DNA of 64,000 nt from Arcanobacterium_A hippocoleae (GTDB taxonomy: Bacteria > Actinomycetota > Actinomycetes > Actinomycetales > Actinomycetaceae): contig NZ_JAVDUJ010000001.1 in the NCBI RefSeq assembly GCF_031456295.1, forward strand, positions 248,001 to 312,000, given 5' to 3'. The translations under genes were made by a program, and so were the position numbers. The notes below the pieces were generated by a model. It saw nothing but the letters and a program-made list of their open reading frames with translations, did not search any database and was not told where the DNA came from. Of the stretch, positions 50,885-61,043 are shown piece after piece. Every line of letters starts with the position of its first letter. Position 1 is the stretch's first letter.

Positions 50885-53350
50885 TTAATGCACAAGTTTG
50901 AATTTTTCATAGAATTTTAGCAATGGTTTTGGCGCCCACCAATTCCATTTACCCATGAGGGTCATCAAAGATGGCACCAGCAGCATTCGGACGAGCGTGG
51001 CATCAACAAAGACGATCACTGCAAGAACTACGCCAATTTGCTTGACCGGCATTAATTCTCCAAGCGAGAAGCCAATAAAGACGGCAATAATAATTGCTGC
51101 AGCAGCAGTGATGATCCTCCCTGATTGCTGTAAACCGCGCTCAACGGCTGCGTCATTACTCATCCCCAAATCCCAGTATTCTTTGATGCGCGCAATCAAA
51201 AATACTTCATAGTCCATTGCTAAGCCGAAGCCAAAGGCAGCTGCGCAAGCTACCACAAATGTTTCTAAACCGTGGCTCACTGGCATTCCAAAGAGTCCGT
51301 TTTCAAATATAAACAGCGCAATCCCAGTTGAAGAAACTAACGAAAGCGTATTTATTAAAAGTGCTTTTAGCGGCACGATCAACGATCCAGTCAGTAGGAA
51401 GAGCAATACAAATACTGCGGAGATAATCACGATTGCCGCAGCAGGTGCTCCCGCGATAATTGCTTGGGTGAAATCAAGTTGCATTGCTGCTGATCCGCCG
51501 ACGTAAACTGGGAATCCCAGATCGAGAGCGCGAATCTGATGCACCAGATCTGTTACTTCTTTTCCGACAGCATCTGCTGCATCGGTGTAAATCGAAATAT
51601 TTACGCCTGAATCAAAATTATTTGGTTCACTGACCCGCTGGACATGATCCATTTCCTGAATTTCTGCGATCAGATCACTTGTGTTCGCCGAAGTAGTTTC
51701 TGCATAAATTGTGATATCAGGCGTTTGGAATAGTGGATAGTGGGTCTTGATTTCTTCCATTGCAGCAGCTACCGGGGTATCTTGCGGTACATATTCGACG
51801 AAATTGGAACGCATCCGTAAATCTTTGATCGGCATCGCGGAAATCATCAAAATCGCCGTCACTGCAATCAACACTCTCCACGGACGAGCGTGCACCCAGG
51901 CAGCTAATGCAGAAAAAATGCCGCGTTTTTCCGAAGCGTCGCCGAGATGGCGGAAAAGAAAGGAAATTCCTGGGATACGAGAAAGTGGAGAAGGCTGCAG
52001 GAGACGAATCCCGAGGAGGACGATACACGCAGGCACCAGGGTGACTGCCGTGAGTACTGCAAATAACGTCACCAACACGCCGCCAGTACCAATGATTTGA
52101 ATCATCGGAGCTTTAATCAAGAATAGGCCAGCAATCGAGACAGCAATCGTGATCGCAGAGAAGGAAACAGTGCGACCGGCAGTGAGTACCGTCTCGCTCA
52201 CTGCATCACGGATCAATGGCATAATTTGGGTTTTTCGTTGTTTTAATTCGGCAGGTGTAAACGCGATTTGACCTAATTTTCCCTGGATAATCTCGCGATA
52301 TCGCGAAACCACCAACAGCCCGTAATCAATGGAAAGTGCAAGGCCGGTAATCGAAAGGATATTTAAGACAAAAGAATCAACATTGGTGACAAAGGTGATA
52401 GACCAAATCAAACCCATTGCGATTCCAATTGCCGTCAATGCGCCTGCAAGCGGCAAGCCCGCAGCAAGGATTCCGCCAAAAACCAGGATCATTAACAGGA
52501 GCGCGATCGGCAACCCGGCTATCTCACCATGAATCAAGTCTGCTGCCACCTGCTGCAAGATCACATCTTGGATCACCGTCTTTGACACGATCTCTACTAC
52601 TGCATATTTCATTCCGTGTGCGCGCAATACTTGTTGATATTGCTGAAAACTGGACACAACTGCAGCATGTGCAGCTGGATGGATCCCGGGTGCAAGTTCT
52701 ACCAGCATTGCGTATCCGGTAGCTGCATTACCGTCATTTTCCGGCATAAAATCAGCTGCTGGATTTTTCAAATCTGCTGTTTTTGCCGCAAACTCACTTT
52801 TTACTTTAGCCGTGATTTGCGCAGTGATTTCAGCTCGTACTTTTGCTTTGATCTGAGCTTCAGTTTGCTCTCGCAGCGAGCTTGGAAGAAGTTGCAGCTG
52901 TGTTTTTTGTGCTGCAAGAGTTTGCGTGATTGCTGCCGTTATTTGCGGCTGAGCATTATTAATCGTTTCCTGCAGTGCTTTTTCTTCTTCTTTTGCCAGC
53001 TCTGCTTTAAATTTTTCATCGATTTTGATTGGATCAAGCACCTGCGCAACATTTTCAATTTCGGCGATTTGCTGATTCAACTCCAATAGTGCATTTTTTG
53101 ATTCTTGCAGCGATACGCCTTGGATGATTGCGGTTATTTTTTCACCAGATTCTTCACTACTCGTCTTTTTCGCTACAATATCTGATTCTGAACCGGGAAC
53201 GAGTGAAGACGAAGATTCGATGCGCTGAAATAGATTTCCTTGACCAAATCCCGAAAGCGCAGCAGTAAAGCCCAATACAAGCAGAACACACCAGAGGATC
53301 ACATACACTAAAGGGCGTTTCGCCACAGATTTGCCAAGGAACGTAAACAT
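50885..53350 (-). CDS. MMPL/RND family transporter
   Basis: An 821-residue MMPL exporter with 12 helices in two halves. An unusually long Gln/Ala/Lys-rich, coiled-coil-like external loop follows helix 1 (about 35-230: AKEEEKALQETINNAQPQITAA...). Family motifs: SIDYGLLVVSRYREI (near 342) in half one and GLAMDYEVFLIARIKEYWD (near 712) in half two, with the proton-relay Asp-Tyr pairs. Substrate could be lipid, peptide or drug; no neighbour helps. The upstream 110 bp also hold the divergent rarA promoter. Confidence 0.9.
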   Translation of the reverse strand: MFTFLGKSVAKRPLVYVILWCVLLVLGFTAALSGFGQGNLFQRIESSSSLVPGSESDIVAKKTSSEESGEKITAIIQGVSLQESKNALLELNQQIAEIENVAQVLDPIKIDEKFKAELAKEEEKALQETINNAQPQITAAITQTLAAQKTQLQLLPSSLREQTEAQIKAKVRAEITAQITAKVKSEFAAKTADLKNPAADFMPENDGNAATGYAMLVELAPGIHPAAHAAVVSSFQQYQQVLRAHGMKYAVVEIVSKTVIQDVILQQVAADLIHGEIAGLPIALLLMILVFGGILAAGLPLAGALTAIGIAMGLIWSITFVTNVDSFVLNILSITGLALSIDYGLLVVSRYREIIQGKLGQIAFTPAELKQRKTQIMPLIRDAVSETVLTAGRTVSFSAITIAVSIAGLFLIKAPMIQIIGTGGVLVTLFAVLTAVTLVPACIVLLGIRLLQPSPLSRIPGISFLFRHLGDASEKRGIFSALAAWVHARPWRVLIAVTAILMISAMPIKDLRMRSNFVEYVPQDTPVAAAMEEIKTHYPLFQTPDITIYAETTSANTSDLIAEIQEMDHVQRVSEPNNFDSGVNISIYTDAADAVGKEVTDLVHQIRALDLGFPVYVGGSAAMQLDFTQAIIAGAPAAAIVIISAVFVLLFLLTGSLIVPLKALLINTLSLVSSTGIALFIFENGLFGMPVSHGLETFVVACAAAFGFGLAMDYEVFLIARIKEYWDLGMSNDAAVERGLQQSGRIITAAAAIIIAVFIGFSLGELMPVKQIGVVLAVIVFVDATLVRMLLVPSLMTLMGKWNWWAPKPLLKFYEKFKLVH

Positions 53351-53459
53351 GCTTATATTCTAGTGCGCTGCGGATCAAAATTTGTATGAGATCGAAAATC
53401 ATTTGTGGAAAGCAAACTTAGAAGCAGTATTAACGAGATTTTGCAGCTAGAATCGCTTT

Positions 53460-54941
53460 GTGGATTTGTTCTCAGATGCAGCACAGCTTCAAGCTGGTAT
53501 ACCAAACTCAACCCAGGTAAATGCCCCACTTGCGGTGCGAATGCGCCCACGCACGATCGATGAGGTCGTTGGGCAAGATCATCTGCTTGGGCCTGGCCAA
53601 CCATTGCGGCGATTAATCGAGGCACGCGGGGAAGGTGCGCCTGCGGCAATTTTTCTTTGGGGGCCTCCTGGCATCGGAAAAACTACACTCGCTTATCTCA
53701 CCGCAAGCAGTTCGCAACGAAATTTCGTAGAAGTATCAGCTGTTTCAGCGGGCGTTAAAGAACTTCGTTCAGTAATTGATACCGCAAAAGATCATTTACT
53801 CATTTCCGGGCAGGAAACAATTCTCTTTGTTGATGAAGTACATCGGTTCTCAAAAGCCCAACAAGATGTGTTGCTTCCGGCTGTTGAAAATCGTTGGGTA
53901 ATCTTGCTTGCCGCAACAACTGAAAACCCGTCTTTTTCAGTTATTTCTCCACTCCTTTCGAGATCTCTGTTGCTTACTTTGCATCCTTTATCCGGGGAAG
54001 ATATTGGAGTGATCATTGATCGTGCTCTTCATGACGAGCGCGGTTTTGCTGCTGAGATTGCACTCGAATCCGAGGCACGAGCCGAAATAGTACGTTTAGC
54101 GGGCAATGACGGACGGCGTGCGCTAACAATCCTTGAAGCAGCAGCGAGTCAAGCTGTGCCAATTGCACAAGATCCAGGCTCGCTGCGTGAATCGGAGCCG
54201 AACGGGCAGAAAGCCGATCAAAATGCTGCAAAGGATCATTTCGCCGCTGCTGCAGAAACCGAATCAGAAATGATTTTAGATCCTCAACCACAGCAGCTGA
54301 TTACTTTGGAAGTAGTGCGAAAAGCTATCGACACCTATGCGATCCGTTATGACCGTTCTGGAGATCAGCACTACAACGTGATTTCAGCATTTATTAAATC
54401 AATTCGTGGTTCAGATGTAGATGCAGCCATGCACTATTTGGCAAGAATGCTTGAAGCTGGCGAAGATCCGCGGTTTATTGCACGGCGTTTAATGATTTCG
54501 GCAGCTGAAGATATCGGGATCGCTGATCCGTCAGCATTACAGACGGCAACTGCAGCAGCCCAAGCAGTAGCGCTTGTGGGGATGCCCGAAGCGCGGATAA
54601 TTCTCGCCGAAGCCGTAGTACATTTGGCGACGGCTGCAAAGTCGAATCGCGCATATCAGGCGATCAATGCCGCAATTGCTGATATCCGCAGTGGAAATTA
54701 TGGGCAAGTACCGGTGCACCTATGGGATCAAAGTGCCTTGGCATCGCGAGTTATGGCACAGCAAACGGGGGAAGCGCGAGAGTATCAGTATGCGCACGAT
54801 GCACCTGGATCAATTGTGAAACAGCAATACTTACCTGATGGAATGACTGGAAAACGTTACTATATCCCAACGAATCACGGTTATGAAGCGAAAATCACAG
54901 AGCGGTTAGCAAAAATCAATCAGGCATTAGGAAAAGAATAA
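53460..54941 (+). CDS. rarA: Replication-associated recombination protein A (RarA/MgsA)
   Basis: A 493-residue AAA+ ATPase that acts at stalled forks. Starts DLFSDAAQLQ, then MRPRTIDEVVGQDHLLGPG, Walker A GPPGIGKTT (near 70), Walker B ILFVDEVHRFSKAQQD, and the C-terminal MgsA tetramerisation part (YSAEDIGIAD-like ISAAEDIGIADPSAL, YQYAHDAPG). An insert with Gln/Glu/Lys lies near 235-275. GTG start preceded by TAGAAT and 6 nt: a clear leaderless pattern. Confidence 0.95.
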   Translation: MDLFSDAAQLQAGIPNSTQVNAPLAVRMRPRTIDEVVGQDHLLGPGQPLRRLIEARGEGAPAAIFLWGPPGIGKTTLAYLTASSSQRNFVEVSAVSAGVKELRSVIDTAKDHLLISGQETILFVDEVHRFSKAQQDVLLPAVENRWVILLAATTENPSFSVISPLLSRSLLLTLHPLSGEDIGVIIDRALHDERGFAAEIALESEARAEIVRLAGNDGRRALTILEAAASQAVPIAQDPGSLRESEPNGQKADQNAAKDHFAAAAETESEMILDPQPQQLITLEVVRKAIDTYAIRYDRSGDQHYNVISAFIKSIRGSDVDAAMHYLARMLEAGEDPRFIARRLMISAAEDIGIADPSALQTATAAAQAVALVGMPEARIILAEAVVHLATAAKSNRAYQAINAAIADIRSGNYGQVPVHLWDQSALASRVMAQQTGEAREYQYAHDAPGSIVKQQYLPDGMTGKRYYIPTNHGYEAKITERLAKINQALGKE

Positions 54942-54949
54942 TGCTAGAA

Positions 54950-55105
54950 TTTCGGGGTTGCTCGCTTGCGGTATCGATATTGAATTGATCAGATTTCGCT
55001 TTGCTGGGTAGCCAGATCAGCAAATCAATTGGTTTGCGCAAACCTGGGATCTTAGCCAAAAGGTTGATCCCACAGTGAAAACTGTGCCATTAGACGACAG
55101 GAGAA
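54950..55105 (+). promoter_or_regulatory. Structured 5' leader of rpsD
   Basis: Several helices can form: AATTGAT (54982-54988) with ATCAATT (55023-55029); TTTGCT with AGCAAA within them; GGGATC with GATCCC (55046-55071); and CACAGT-GAAA-ACTGTG (about 55071-55086) directly before the AGGAG site. S4 is a known repressor of its own mRNA in other bacteria, so an S4-binding leader is plausible. Confidence 0.4.
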
Positions 55106-55111
55106 AAAATA

Positions 55112-55732
55112 ATGGCTCTTAACCGTTCACGTAAGTCTGTGCGTCAATCACGCGCACTTGGAATTGCTCTTACCCCAAAGGCTGAAAAATACATGGCTCG
55201 CCGTCCTTACCGTCCAGGTGAGCATGGTCGCGGTCGCGTGAAGGAATCCGATTATTCGGTACGTTTGAAGGAAAAGCAGCGTTTGCGCGCACAATACGGG
55301 ATCCGTGAAGCACAGCTGCGCAAGGTATGGGACGAAGCTCGTCGGCAAGATGGTCTTGCTGGTGAAAACTTGGTCGAATTGCTCGAAATGCGTCTTGATG
55401 CGCTTGTGCTCCGTGCAGGTTTCGCTCGCACTATCGCACAGGCACGTCAGGTAGTTGTGCACCGTCACATTGTAGTTGACGGTCAGATCGTTGATCGTCC
55501 GTCATTCCGAGTAAAGCCTGGTCAAGTTGTGCAGGTGAAGCCACGTTCACAAACATCTTCACAGTTCCTGGTTGCAGCACAAGGTCAGCATGCAGATGTG
55601 CTTCCAGCAGTGCCAGAATATATGAAGGTAGATTTGCCAAAGTTGCGTTTTGAGCTTGTTCGCCGTCCAAAGCGCGCAGAAGTGCCAGTCACCTGTGATG
55701 TGCAGATGGTGGTCGAACACTACTCTCGTTAA
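55112..55732 (+). CDS. rpsD: 30S ribosomal protein S4
   Basis: A 206-residue S4, primary binder of 16S rRNA. Starts LNRSRKSVRQSRALGIALTP; RPYRPGEHGRGR near 31, and the S4 RNA-binding fold RLDALVLRAGFARTIAQARQ near 93. It lacks the N-terminal zinc cysteines (the C-minus form, typical when zinc is spared). Strong AGGAG site. Standing apart from the rpsK-rpoA operon, next to DUF948 and alaS, is the usual actinobacterial context. Confidence 0.97.
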   Translation: MALNRSRKSVRQSRALGIALTPKAEKYMARRPYRPGEHGRGRVKESDYSVRLKEKQRLRAQYGIREAQLRKVWDEARRQDGLAGENLVELLEMRLDALVLRAGFARTIAQARQVVVHRHIVVDGQIVDRPSFRVKPGQVVQVKPRSQTSSQFLVAAQGQHADVLPAVPEYMKVDLPKLRFELVRRPKRAEVPVTCDVQMVVEHYSR

Positions 55733-55745
55733 TTTTTTGGAAAAT

Positions 55746-55779
55746 ACAGCGCGCCGCGTCAACAGATGTGGCGCGCTGT
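55746..55779 (+). terminator. Terminator after rpsD
   Basis: ACAGCGCGCC (55746-55755) pairs with GGCGCGCTGT (55770-55779); weak T-run. Confidence 0.65.
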
Positions 55780-55854
55780 GCTATTTGCTAATAGTGTGAA
55801 AATCACTCTTATTTACAAACTAATTATCCCTGGCATTGAGATAGGCTTTGATAC

Positions 55855-56229
55855 ATGGCAGAAATTACACTTGGGCAGATTGCCGGGCTGATTGCGGCAC
55901 TTGCGTTTCTTGTACTTGTATATTTTTCGATCAAACCACTGCAGCGTTTATCCGGTGTACTCGAACGGATGGCTGAAAGCCTGCGTGAACTCACCGAACA
56001 TACTCTTCCAGCAATTGATGAAGCTGCAAAAACTGTGGGTGAGGCGAATCGGCAAGTACAAAAGCTTGATGCAATTACTGAAGCTGCTGCACGTACATCG
56101 GAAGATATTTCTGCAATGACGACGCTGGTAACTTCAACCGTTGGTGCGCCATTTCTTGCTGCGCGAAAGGGAGCCGAGAAGTTAAAAGGTGTATTTACCG
56201 CGAAAAATGATCGGCCAGAAGCTGATTAA
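55855..56229 (+). CDS. DUF948 domain-containing protein
   Basis: A 124-residue protein with one N-terminal membrane helix (residues 8-24) and a helical, coiled-coil-like cytoplasmic part that includes LPAIDEAAKTVGEANRQVQK. This is the DUF948 plan; function unknown. In actinobacteria it is regularly between rpsD and alaS. A weak -10 (TAGGCT) lies 7 nt before the ATG, so it may be leaderless. Confidence 0.85.
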   Translation: MAEITLGQIAGLIAALAFLVLVYFSIKPLQRLSGVLERMAESLRELTEHTLPAIDEAAKTVGEANRQVQKLDAITEAAARTSEDISAMTTLVTSTVGAPFLAARKGAEKLKGVFTAKNDRPEAD

Positions 56230-56437
56230 GTTTCGGATCGAGAGAAACTTGAAATCACTGCCAATAAAACGGCTGTTGATTCTAGCTAAGATTTTCATTT
56301 CAAAATTTTCTTCCACCTGATCCACAGCATTGAACGCCATTCATCGAGGTGGCATTTACTTTTGTCGATCCAGAACAGTTAAAATAGATAGACTCTGAAT
56401 TAAAAAATAATCATCCCAAAATCTCAAAGGAACCCAA

Positions 56438-59107
56438 ATGCGTAGTGCTGAAATCCGAAATCGTTGGCTCGAATATTTCCGCAAGCATGATCATGAAATC
56501 GTGCCCAGTGTGCCGCTGGTTTCGCCAGATCCGTCGATCCTCTTCACGATTGCTGGAATGGTTCCCTTTATTCCGTATATCGTCGGTACTGAGCCGGCAC
56601 CGTTCCCGCGCGCAGCTTCAGTGCAAAAATGTATCCGCACGAATGATATTGACAATGTGGGTCGCACAACCCGTCATGGAACATTTTTCCAAATGTGCGG
56701 TAATTTCTCATTCGGCGATTATTTCAAAGAAGGCGCAATCGATTTGGCTTTCGGATTGCTTACGGCAAAGCGTGCAGATGGTGGCTTTGAGCTCGATGGC
56801 GATCGGCTTTGGGTGACGATTTGGGATGAAGACCAGGTAGCTTACGATGAGCTGACGAAGAAAGTCGGGCTTGATCCGAAGCATATCGTAAAACTCAAGC
56901 GAGAAGAGATTTTCTGGTCCACTGGTCAGCCCGGGCCAGCAGGGCCTTGTGCTGAAATCCATTATGATCGTGGGCCAGAGTACGGTCCGGAAGCAGTTGG
57001 CGGTACGGTAGATCCAGGTGGCGATCGCTACTTGGAGATTTGGAATCTGGTGTTTGATGAATTCCTCCGCGGTGAAGGGGAGGGGAAAGACTTCCCGATC
57101 CTCGGGCGGCTAGATCAAACCGCAATTGATACGGGTGCTGGTCTTGAACGGATTGCTTTCTTGTTGCAGGATAAAGCAAATATGTATGAGACGGATCAGG
57201 TCTATCCAGTGATTGCTGCAGCGGAAGAGCTTTCCGGGAAAAAATATGGGGTAAAAGAAGCTGATGATGTATTGATGCGGCTGATTGCCGACCATGTACG
57301 TTCCTCTTTGATGCTGATTGGTGACGGAGTACGACCAGGAAATGACGGACGCGGCTACGTGTTACGCCGTCTAATTCGCCGTTCAGTACGCTCAATGCGG
57401 CTCCTTGGCGTAGAAGAAACTACACTCCCACTTTTACTGCCGGCTTCGATGAATGCAATGAAGGAAACATATCCGGAAGTAGCACAGGATTTCGAGCGTA
57501 TTTCTGAGATTGCATATCAAGAAGAAGATGCTTTCTTACGCACTTTATCAGCGGGTACCCAGATTTTTGATTTAGCTGTTGCGAAGGCAAAACTTGGGGC
57601 AAAAGTATTGCCAGGTGCAGATGCTTTCACCCTGCATGATACATATGGATTCCCGATTGATATTACTCTTGAAATGGCTCACGAACAGGGGATTTCCGTA
57701 GACGAAGGCGAATTCCGGCGGCTCATGCAGGAGCAAAAGGATCGCGCACGAGCAGATGCGCAAGCAAAGAAAACAGGGCATGTGGACGCCACGATTTACC
57801 ATGAGTTGCAAGAAAAATCCGGCGGCAAAACACATTTCTTGGGCTATACCGAAACTGCAGCTGAAGCAAAAGTACTTGGGATTTTGCTTGCCGGGCAGTC
57901 GGTACCAGCAGCGCAAGCACCAGCTGAAGTTGATGTAGTACTTGATGCTACGCCTTTCTGGGCAGAACAAGGCGGACAACTTGCAGATCATGGAACGATT
58001 TCCGTAGCTGGCGGCGGTATTATCGATGTGGCAGATGTACAAATGCCAGTGAAGGGATTATTTGTACATCGAGGTACACTCACTGAGGGTGCTGTAGCTC
58101 TTGATGATGTCGTCTTTGCACAAATTGATACAGTTCGGCGTGGTCAGATTGCCCGAGCTCACACTGCTACTCATATGATTCACAAGGCTTTACATGAGCA
58201 TCTTGGTGAGCAGGCGACGCAGGCTGGTTCAGAAAATTCCCCATCACGGTTGCGTTTCGATTTCCGGCATGGTCAGCAAATTCCACTTGATGTACTCACT
58301 TCAATTGAAGCTCGTGTAAATGACAGACTCCAAGAGAATCTGCCAGTCACAGATCAAATTATGAGCATTGATGATGCGAAGGCAGCCGGTGCGATGGCAC
58401 TCTTTGGCGAGAAATATGGCAAAGAGGTGCGAATGGTTTCGATCGGTGATACCTGGAGCCGTGAACTTTGCGCTGGCACACATGTGCGAGATGCGGGTGA
58501 ACTGGGCTTAGTAACACTTCTGGGCGAATCTTCAATTGGTTCAGGCGTACGGCGGATTGAAGCTTTAGTGGGAGCTGGAGCGTATGCGGCAGGTGCTAAA
58601 GAACGTGCAATTCTGGCGCAGATTGGTGCACTGACTCATGTGCGCAGCGAGGAGTTACCAGAACATATTGACGCATTACTCGGGAAACTGAAAGCTGCTG
58701 AGAAAGAGATCGCAAAACTTCGGCAAGCGAAAATTGCGGCATCATTCGATACCTTGCTTGAAAATGCGAGTGAACTGCGGGGAGTGAAATTCGTTCAGCA
58801 TAACTTCGGTGAAGTGGCTGCAGTAGATGAATTGCGTAATGCTGCATCAGAAATTCGCACTCGGCTTGGAGATATTGCCGGTACAGTATCCGTCTTTGGG
58901 ATTGCGAAAGGGCGCCCGCTCGTAGTAATTGCAACTACACCAGCTGCTCGTGAGCTCGGAGTAAAAGCCGGTAGATTGGTATCTGTAGCTGCTAAAACCC
59001 TTGGCGGAGGCGGCGGTGGCCGTGATGATATGGCGCAAGGCGGCGGGCAAGATCCGGCACAGATTGCAGCAGCGATGGCTGCTGTCGAAGGCACACTAAA
59101 GAACTAA
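56438..59107 (+). CDS. alaS: Alanine-tRNA ligase
   Basis: An 889-residue AlaRS. Class II core with MRSAEIRNRWLEYF and RTTRHGTFFQMCGNFSFGDY (motif 2, near 76-95), the editing domain with zinc ligands HTATHMIH (near 575) and CAGTHV (near 678), and a C-terminal oligomerisation domain ending GGGGGGRDDMAQGGG. Ribosome site AAAGGAA. The preceding 208 bp contain a TAAAAT near 56384 and no gene. Confidence 0.97.
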   Translation: MRSAEIRNRWLEYFRKHDHEIVPSVPLVSPDPSILFTIAGMVPFIPYIVGTEPAPFPRAASVQKCIRTNDIDNVGRTTRHGTFFQMCGNFSFGDYFKEGAIDLAFGLLTAKRADGGFELDGDRLWVTIWDEDQVAYDELTKKVGLDPKHIVKLKREEIFWSTGQPGPAGPCAEIHYDRGPEYGPEAVGGTVDPGGDRYLEIWNLVFDEFLRGEGEGKDFPILGRLDQTAIDTGAGLERIAFLLQDKANMYETDQVYPVIAAAEELSGKKYGVKEADDVLMRLIADHVRSSLMLIGDGVRPGNDGRGYVLRRLIRRSVRSMRLLGVEETTLPLLLPASMNAMKETYPEVAQDFERISEIAYQEEDAFLRTLSAGTQIFDLAVAKAKLGAKVLPGADAFTLHDTYGFPIDITLEMAHEQGISVDEGEFRRLMQEQKDRARADAQAKKTGHVDATIYHELQEKSGGKTHFLGYTETAAEAKVLGILLAGQSVPAAQAPAEVDVVLDATPFWAEQGGQLADHGTISVAGGGIIDVADVQMPVKGLFVHRGTLTEGAVALDDVVFAQIDTVRRGQIARAHTATHMIHKALHEHLGEQATQAGSENSPSRLRFDFRHGQQIPLDVLTSIEARVNDRLQENLPVTDQIMSIDDAKAAGAMALFGEKYGKEVRMVSIGDTWSRELCAGTHVRDAGELGLVTLLGESSIGSGVRRIEALVGAGAYAAGAKERAILAQIGALTHVRSEELPEHIDALLGKLKAAEKEIAKLRQAKIAASFDTLLENASELRGVKFVQHNFGEVAAVDELRNAASEIRTRLGDIAGTVSVFGIAKGRPLVVIATTPAARELGVKAGRLVSVAAKTLGGGGGGRDDMAQGGGQDPAQIAAAMAAVEGTLKN

Positions 59108-59113
59108 ATACAT

Positions 59114-59156
59114 TTTGGCGCTTACAGCATTTGGCTTTTGCAATGTAAGCGCCAAA
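59114..59156 (+). terminator. Terminator after alaS
   Basis: TTTGGCGCTTACA (59114-59126) pairs with TGTAAGCGCCAAA (59144-59156). The right arm abuts the -10 of ruvX. Confidence 0.75.
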
Positions 59157-59166
59157 TGCTATTTGG

Positions 59167-59742
59167 ATGGAGCTATTTTTGATCTCACAGAATCAGGGCG
59201 GAGACGATTCCGATCAGCAAAATAATCAAGATGCCTCTCTTGCGGTAAATCCAGAAAATCGAGGCAATCGAAAAATCCGTGCTGGCGTGCGGATATCTGT
59301 GGATGTTGGTCTTGCACGTGTGGGAGTAGCGCGGAGCGATACAGATGGCATCATGGCGTTGCCAGTGAATACTTTTACACGTGAAGTAGACGATTTTGCA
59401 GGCGTATTAAATTTACTTGAGTTATTTCATGTACTCGAAATTTATGTCGGCTTGCCGTTAAATATGGATGGCTCAGAGGGGAAAGCTGCAAAAGGTGCAC
59501 GCCGCTGGGCAAACCGCCTGAAGCGGATGATTACTAATAAATACTACGGCTTTGGGCCTGAGATTCGGATGATCGATGAACGTCTGACTACCGTTACCGC
59601 GCATCAGCAGTTAACTCAAGCTGGCAAAAAAATGGTGGCTCATCGCGCTGTGGTTGACCAACAAGCAGCGATCATAATTCTCGAAGGTGCGCTTGAAAGG
59701 GAACGTAATTCGGGGCAGATCCCCGGGATAGCGCTGGAATAA
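59167..59742 (+). CDS. ruvX: Putative pre-16S rRNA nuclease / Holliday junction resolvase-like RuvX (YqgF)
   Basis: A 191-residue YqgF protein with an N-terminal polar extension of about 35 residues (GGDDSDQQNNQDASLAVNPE). RNase H-like core: ISVDVGLARVGVARSD (near 41), VGLPLNMDGSEG (near 96) and MIDERLTTVTAHQQL (near 136) with catalytic Asp/Glu. Involved in 16S rRNA 5' maturation in other bacteria. ATG preceded by AATGCT and 6 nt. Confidence 0.92.
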   Translation: MELFLISQNQGGDDSDQQNNQDASLAVNPENRGNRKIRAGVRISVDVGLARVGVARSDTDGIMALPVNTFTREVDDFAGVLNLLELFHVLEIYVGLPLNMDGSEGKAAKGARRWANRLKRMITNKYYGFGPEIRMIDERLTTVTAHQQLTQAGKKMVAHRAVVDQQAAIIILEGALERERNSGQIPGIALE

Positions 59743-59867
59743 AAAAATTTTTCCGACTTTGTTGGTACTACTGGTAATGCCGTCATTGAAGCAAACTCAC
59801 AGTTAGAAAACTAAGCCTTTCTCTTTCGTCTGTGTTATAAAACTGTTATATACATTTATCTGCAAAT

Positions 59868-61028
59868 ATGTTTATTTGCTCGAAGCGTAAAGGATTAGCT
59901 GCTTTGGTTGAAATTTTTGAAACGAATGCAGGATTCCCTCAGAATCACTCGCGGCGTCAAAAGAGCCGAAAAACGCGTGCACGCCAATATGCGGCATGGG
60001 TGATTTCATTGTTTTCAATTATGCTGATCGTGATGTCACTGGTGATTGTTTGGCCACGGATCTCGGCACTGCTGCACAGCCCAAAATATGAAGATTACCA
60101 AGGAAATGGCAATGGCAACGAAGTAGTTATTGAAATTCCGAAGGATGCTACAGGCACAGAAATTGGTACGATTTTGGCAAAAGAGGGCATAGTTGCTTCA
60201 AAGCAGGCTTTCACCAAAGCTTTTACTGAAAATCCACGAGCTAATTCAATTCAATCCGGCACATTTAAGCTTCAGCAAAAGATGTCTGGTGCAAGTGCTG
60301 TTTCTGCTCTTTTAGATCCCGCAAACAGGGCAGAGATTCGCGTGACGATCCCTGAAGGATTTCGCAAAACACAAGTTTTCCAGCGTATTGCAAACGTGCT
60401 GAAAGTTTCTCCAGAAGCAGTTGCGAAAGCTGCGGAAAACGCTGCCGCAATCGGTTTGCCAGCAGAGGCAAATGGCGATATTGAAGGCTGGATCGCGCCA
60501 TTGACCTATGAGCTGAAACCGGATACGAATGCTACCGAAGTTTTGAAATTAATGGTCAGCCATCGGATCAAAGAACTTGAAAATCTTGGGCTGCCACGCG
60601 ATAAATGGTTACGTACTTTGACGATTGCCTCAATTGCGCAGCGTGAAGTGAGCTATCCACAAGAATATGCGAAAGTGGCACGAGTGATCGAAAACCGTCT
60701 CACTGATAACTCAGAAACAAATGGCTTACTACAAATGGATTCAACCGTGATGTACGGTTTGCAGAAGACTGAATCTGTTCCAACTGCTGAAGATTTAGCC
60801 GATGAGAACCCCTACAACACCTATAAACACAAGGGGCTTCCACCCGGTCCAATTTCTAACCCTTCACGGCAGGCGATCGAAGGCGCGATGAATCCGGCAA
60901 GCGGCGACTGGCTCTATTTCGTCACCGTAAATCTTGATACGGGCGAGACAAAGTTTACGAATACGTTGAAAGAACATGAGAAATATGTAGCTGAGTTCCG
61001 TGCCTGGTACGATAAAAATCGCAGATAA
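59868..61028 (+). CDS. mltG: Endolytic transglycosylase MltG
   Basis: A 386-residue membrane enzyme that cuts nascent peptidoglycan and ends glycan strands. A basic cytoplasmic start, one helix near residues 43-66, a LysM-like region and the YceG catalytic domain: LTIASIAQREVSYPQEYAKV (catalytic Glu near 263), LLQMDSTVMYGL and NTYKHKGLPPGPISNPSRQA. ATG preceded by TTATCT and 6 nt. Between ruvX and aroE as in most actinobacteria. Confidence 0.93.
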   Translation: MFICSKRKGLAALVEIFETNAGFPQNHSRRQKSRKTRARQYAAWVISLFSIMLIVMSLVIVWPRISALLHSPKYEDYQGNGNGNEVVIEIPKDATGTEIGTILAKEGIVASKQAFTKAFTENPRANSIQSGTFKLQQKMSGASAVSALLDPANRAEIRVTIPEGFRKTQVFQRIANVLKVSPEAVAKAAENAAAIGLPAEANGDIEGWIAPLTYELKPDTNATEVLKLMVSHRIKELENLGLPRDKWLRTLTIASIAQREVSYPQEYAKVARVIENRLTDNSETNGLLQMDSTVMYGLQKTESVPTAEDLADENPYNTYKHKGLPPGPISNPSRQAIEGAMNPASGDWLYFVTVNLDTGETKFTNTLKEHEKYVAEFRAWYDKNRR

Positions 61029-61043
61029 TTGGGGGAGTATTCG

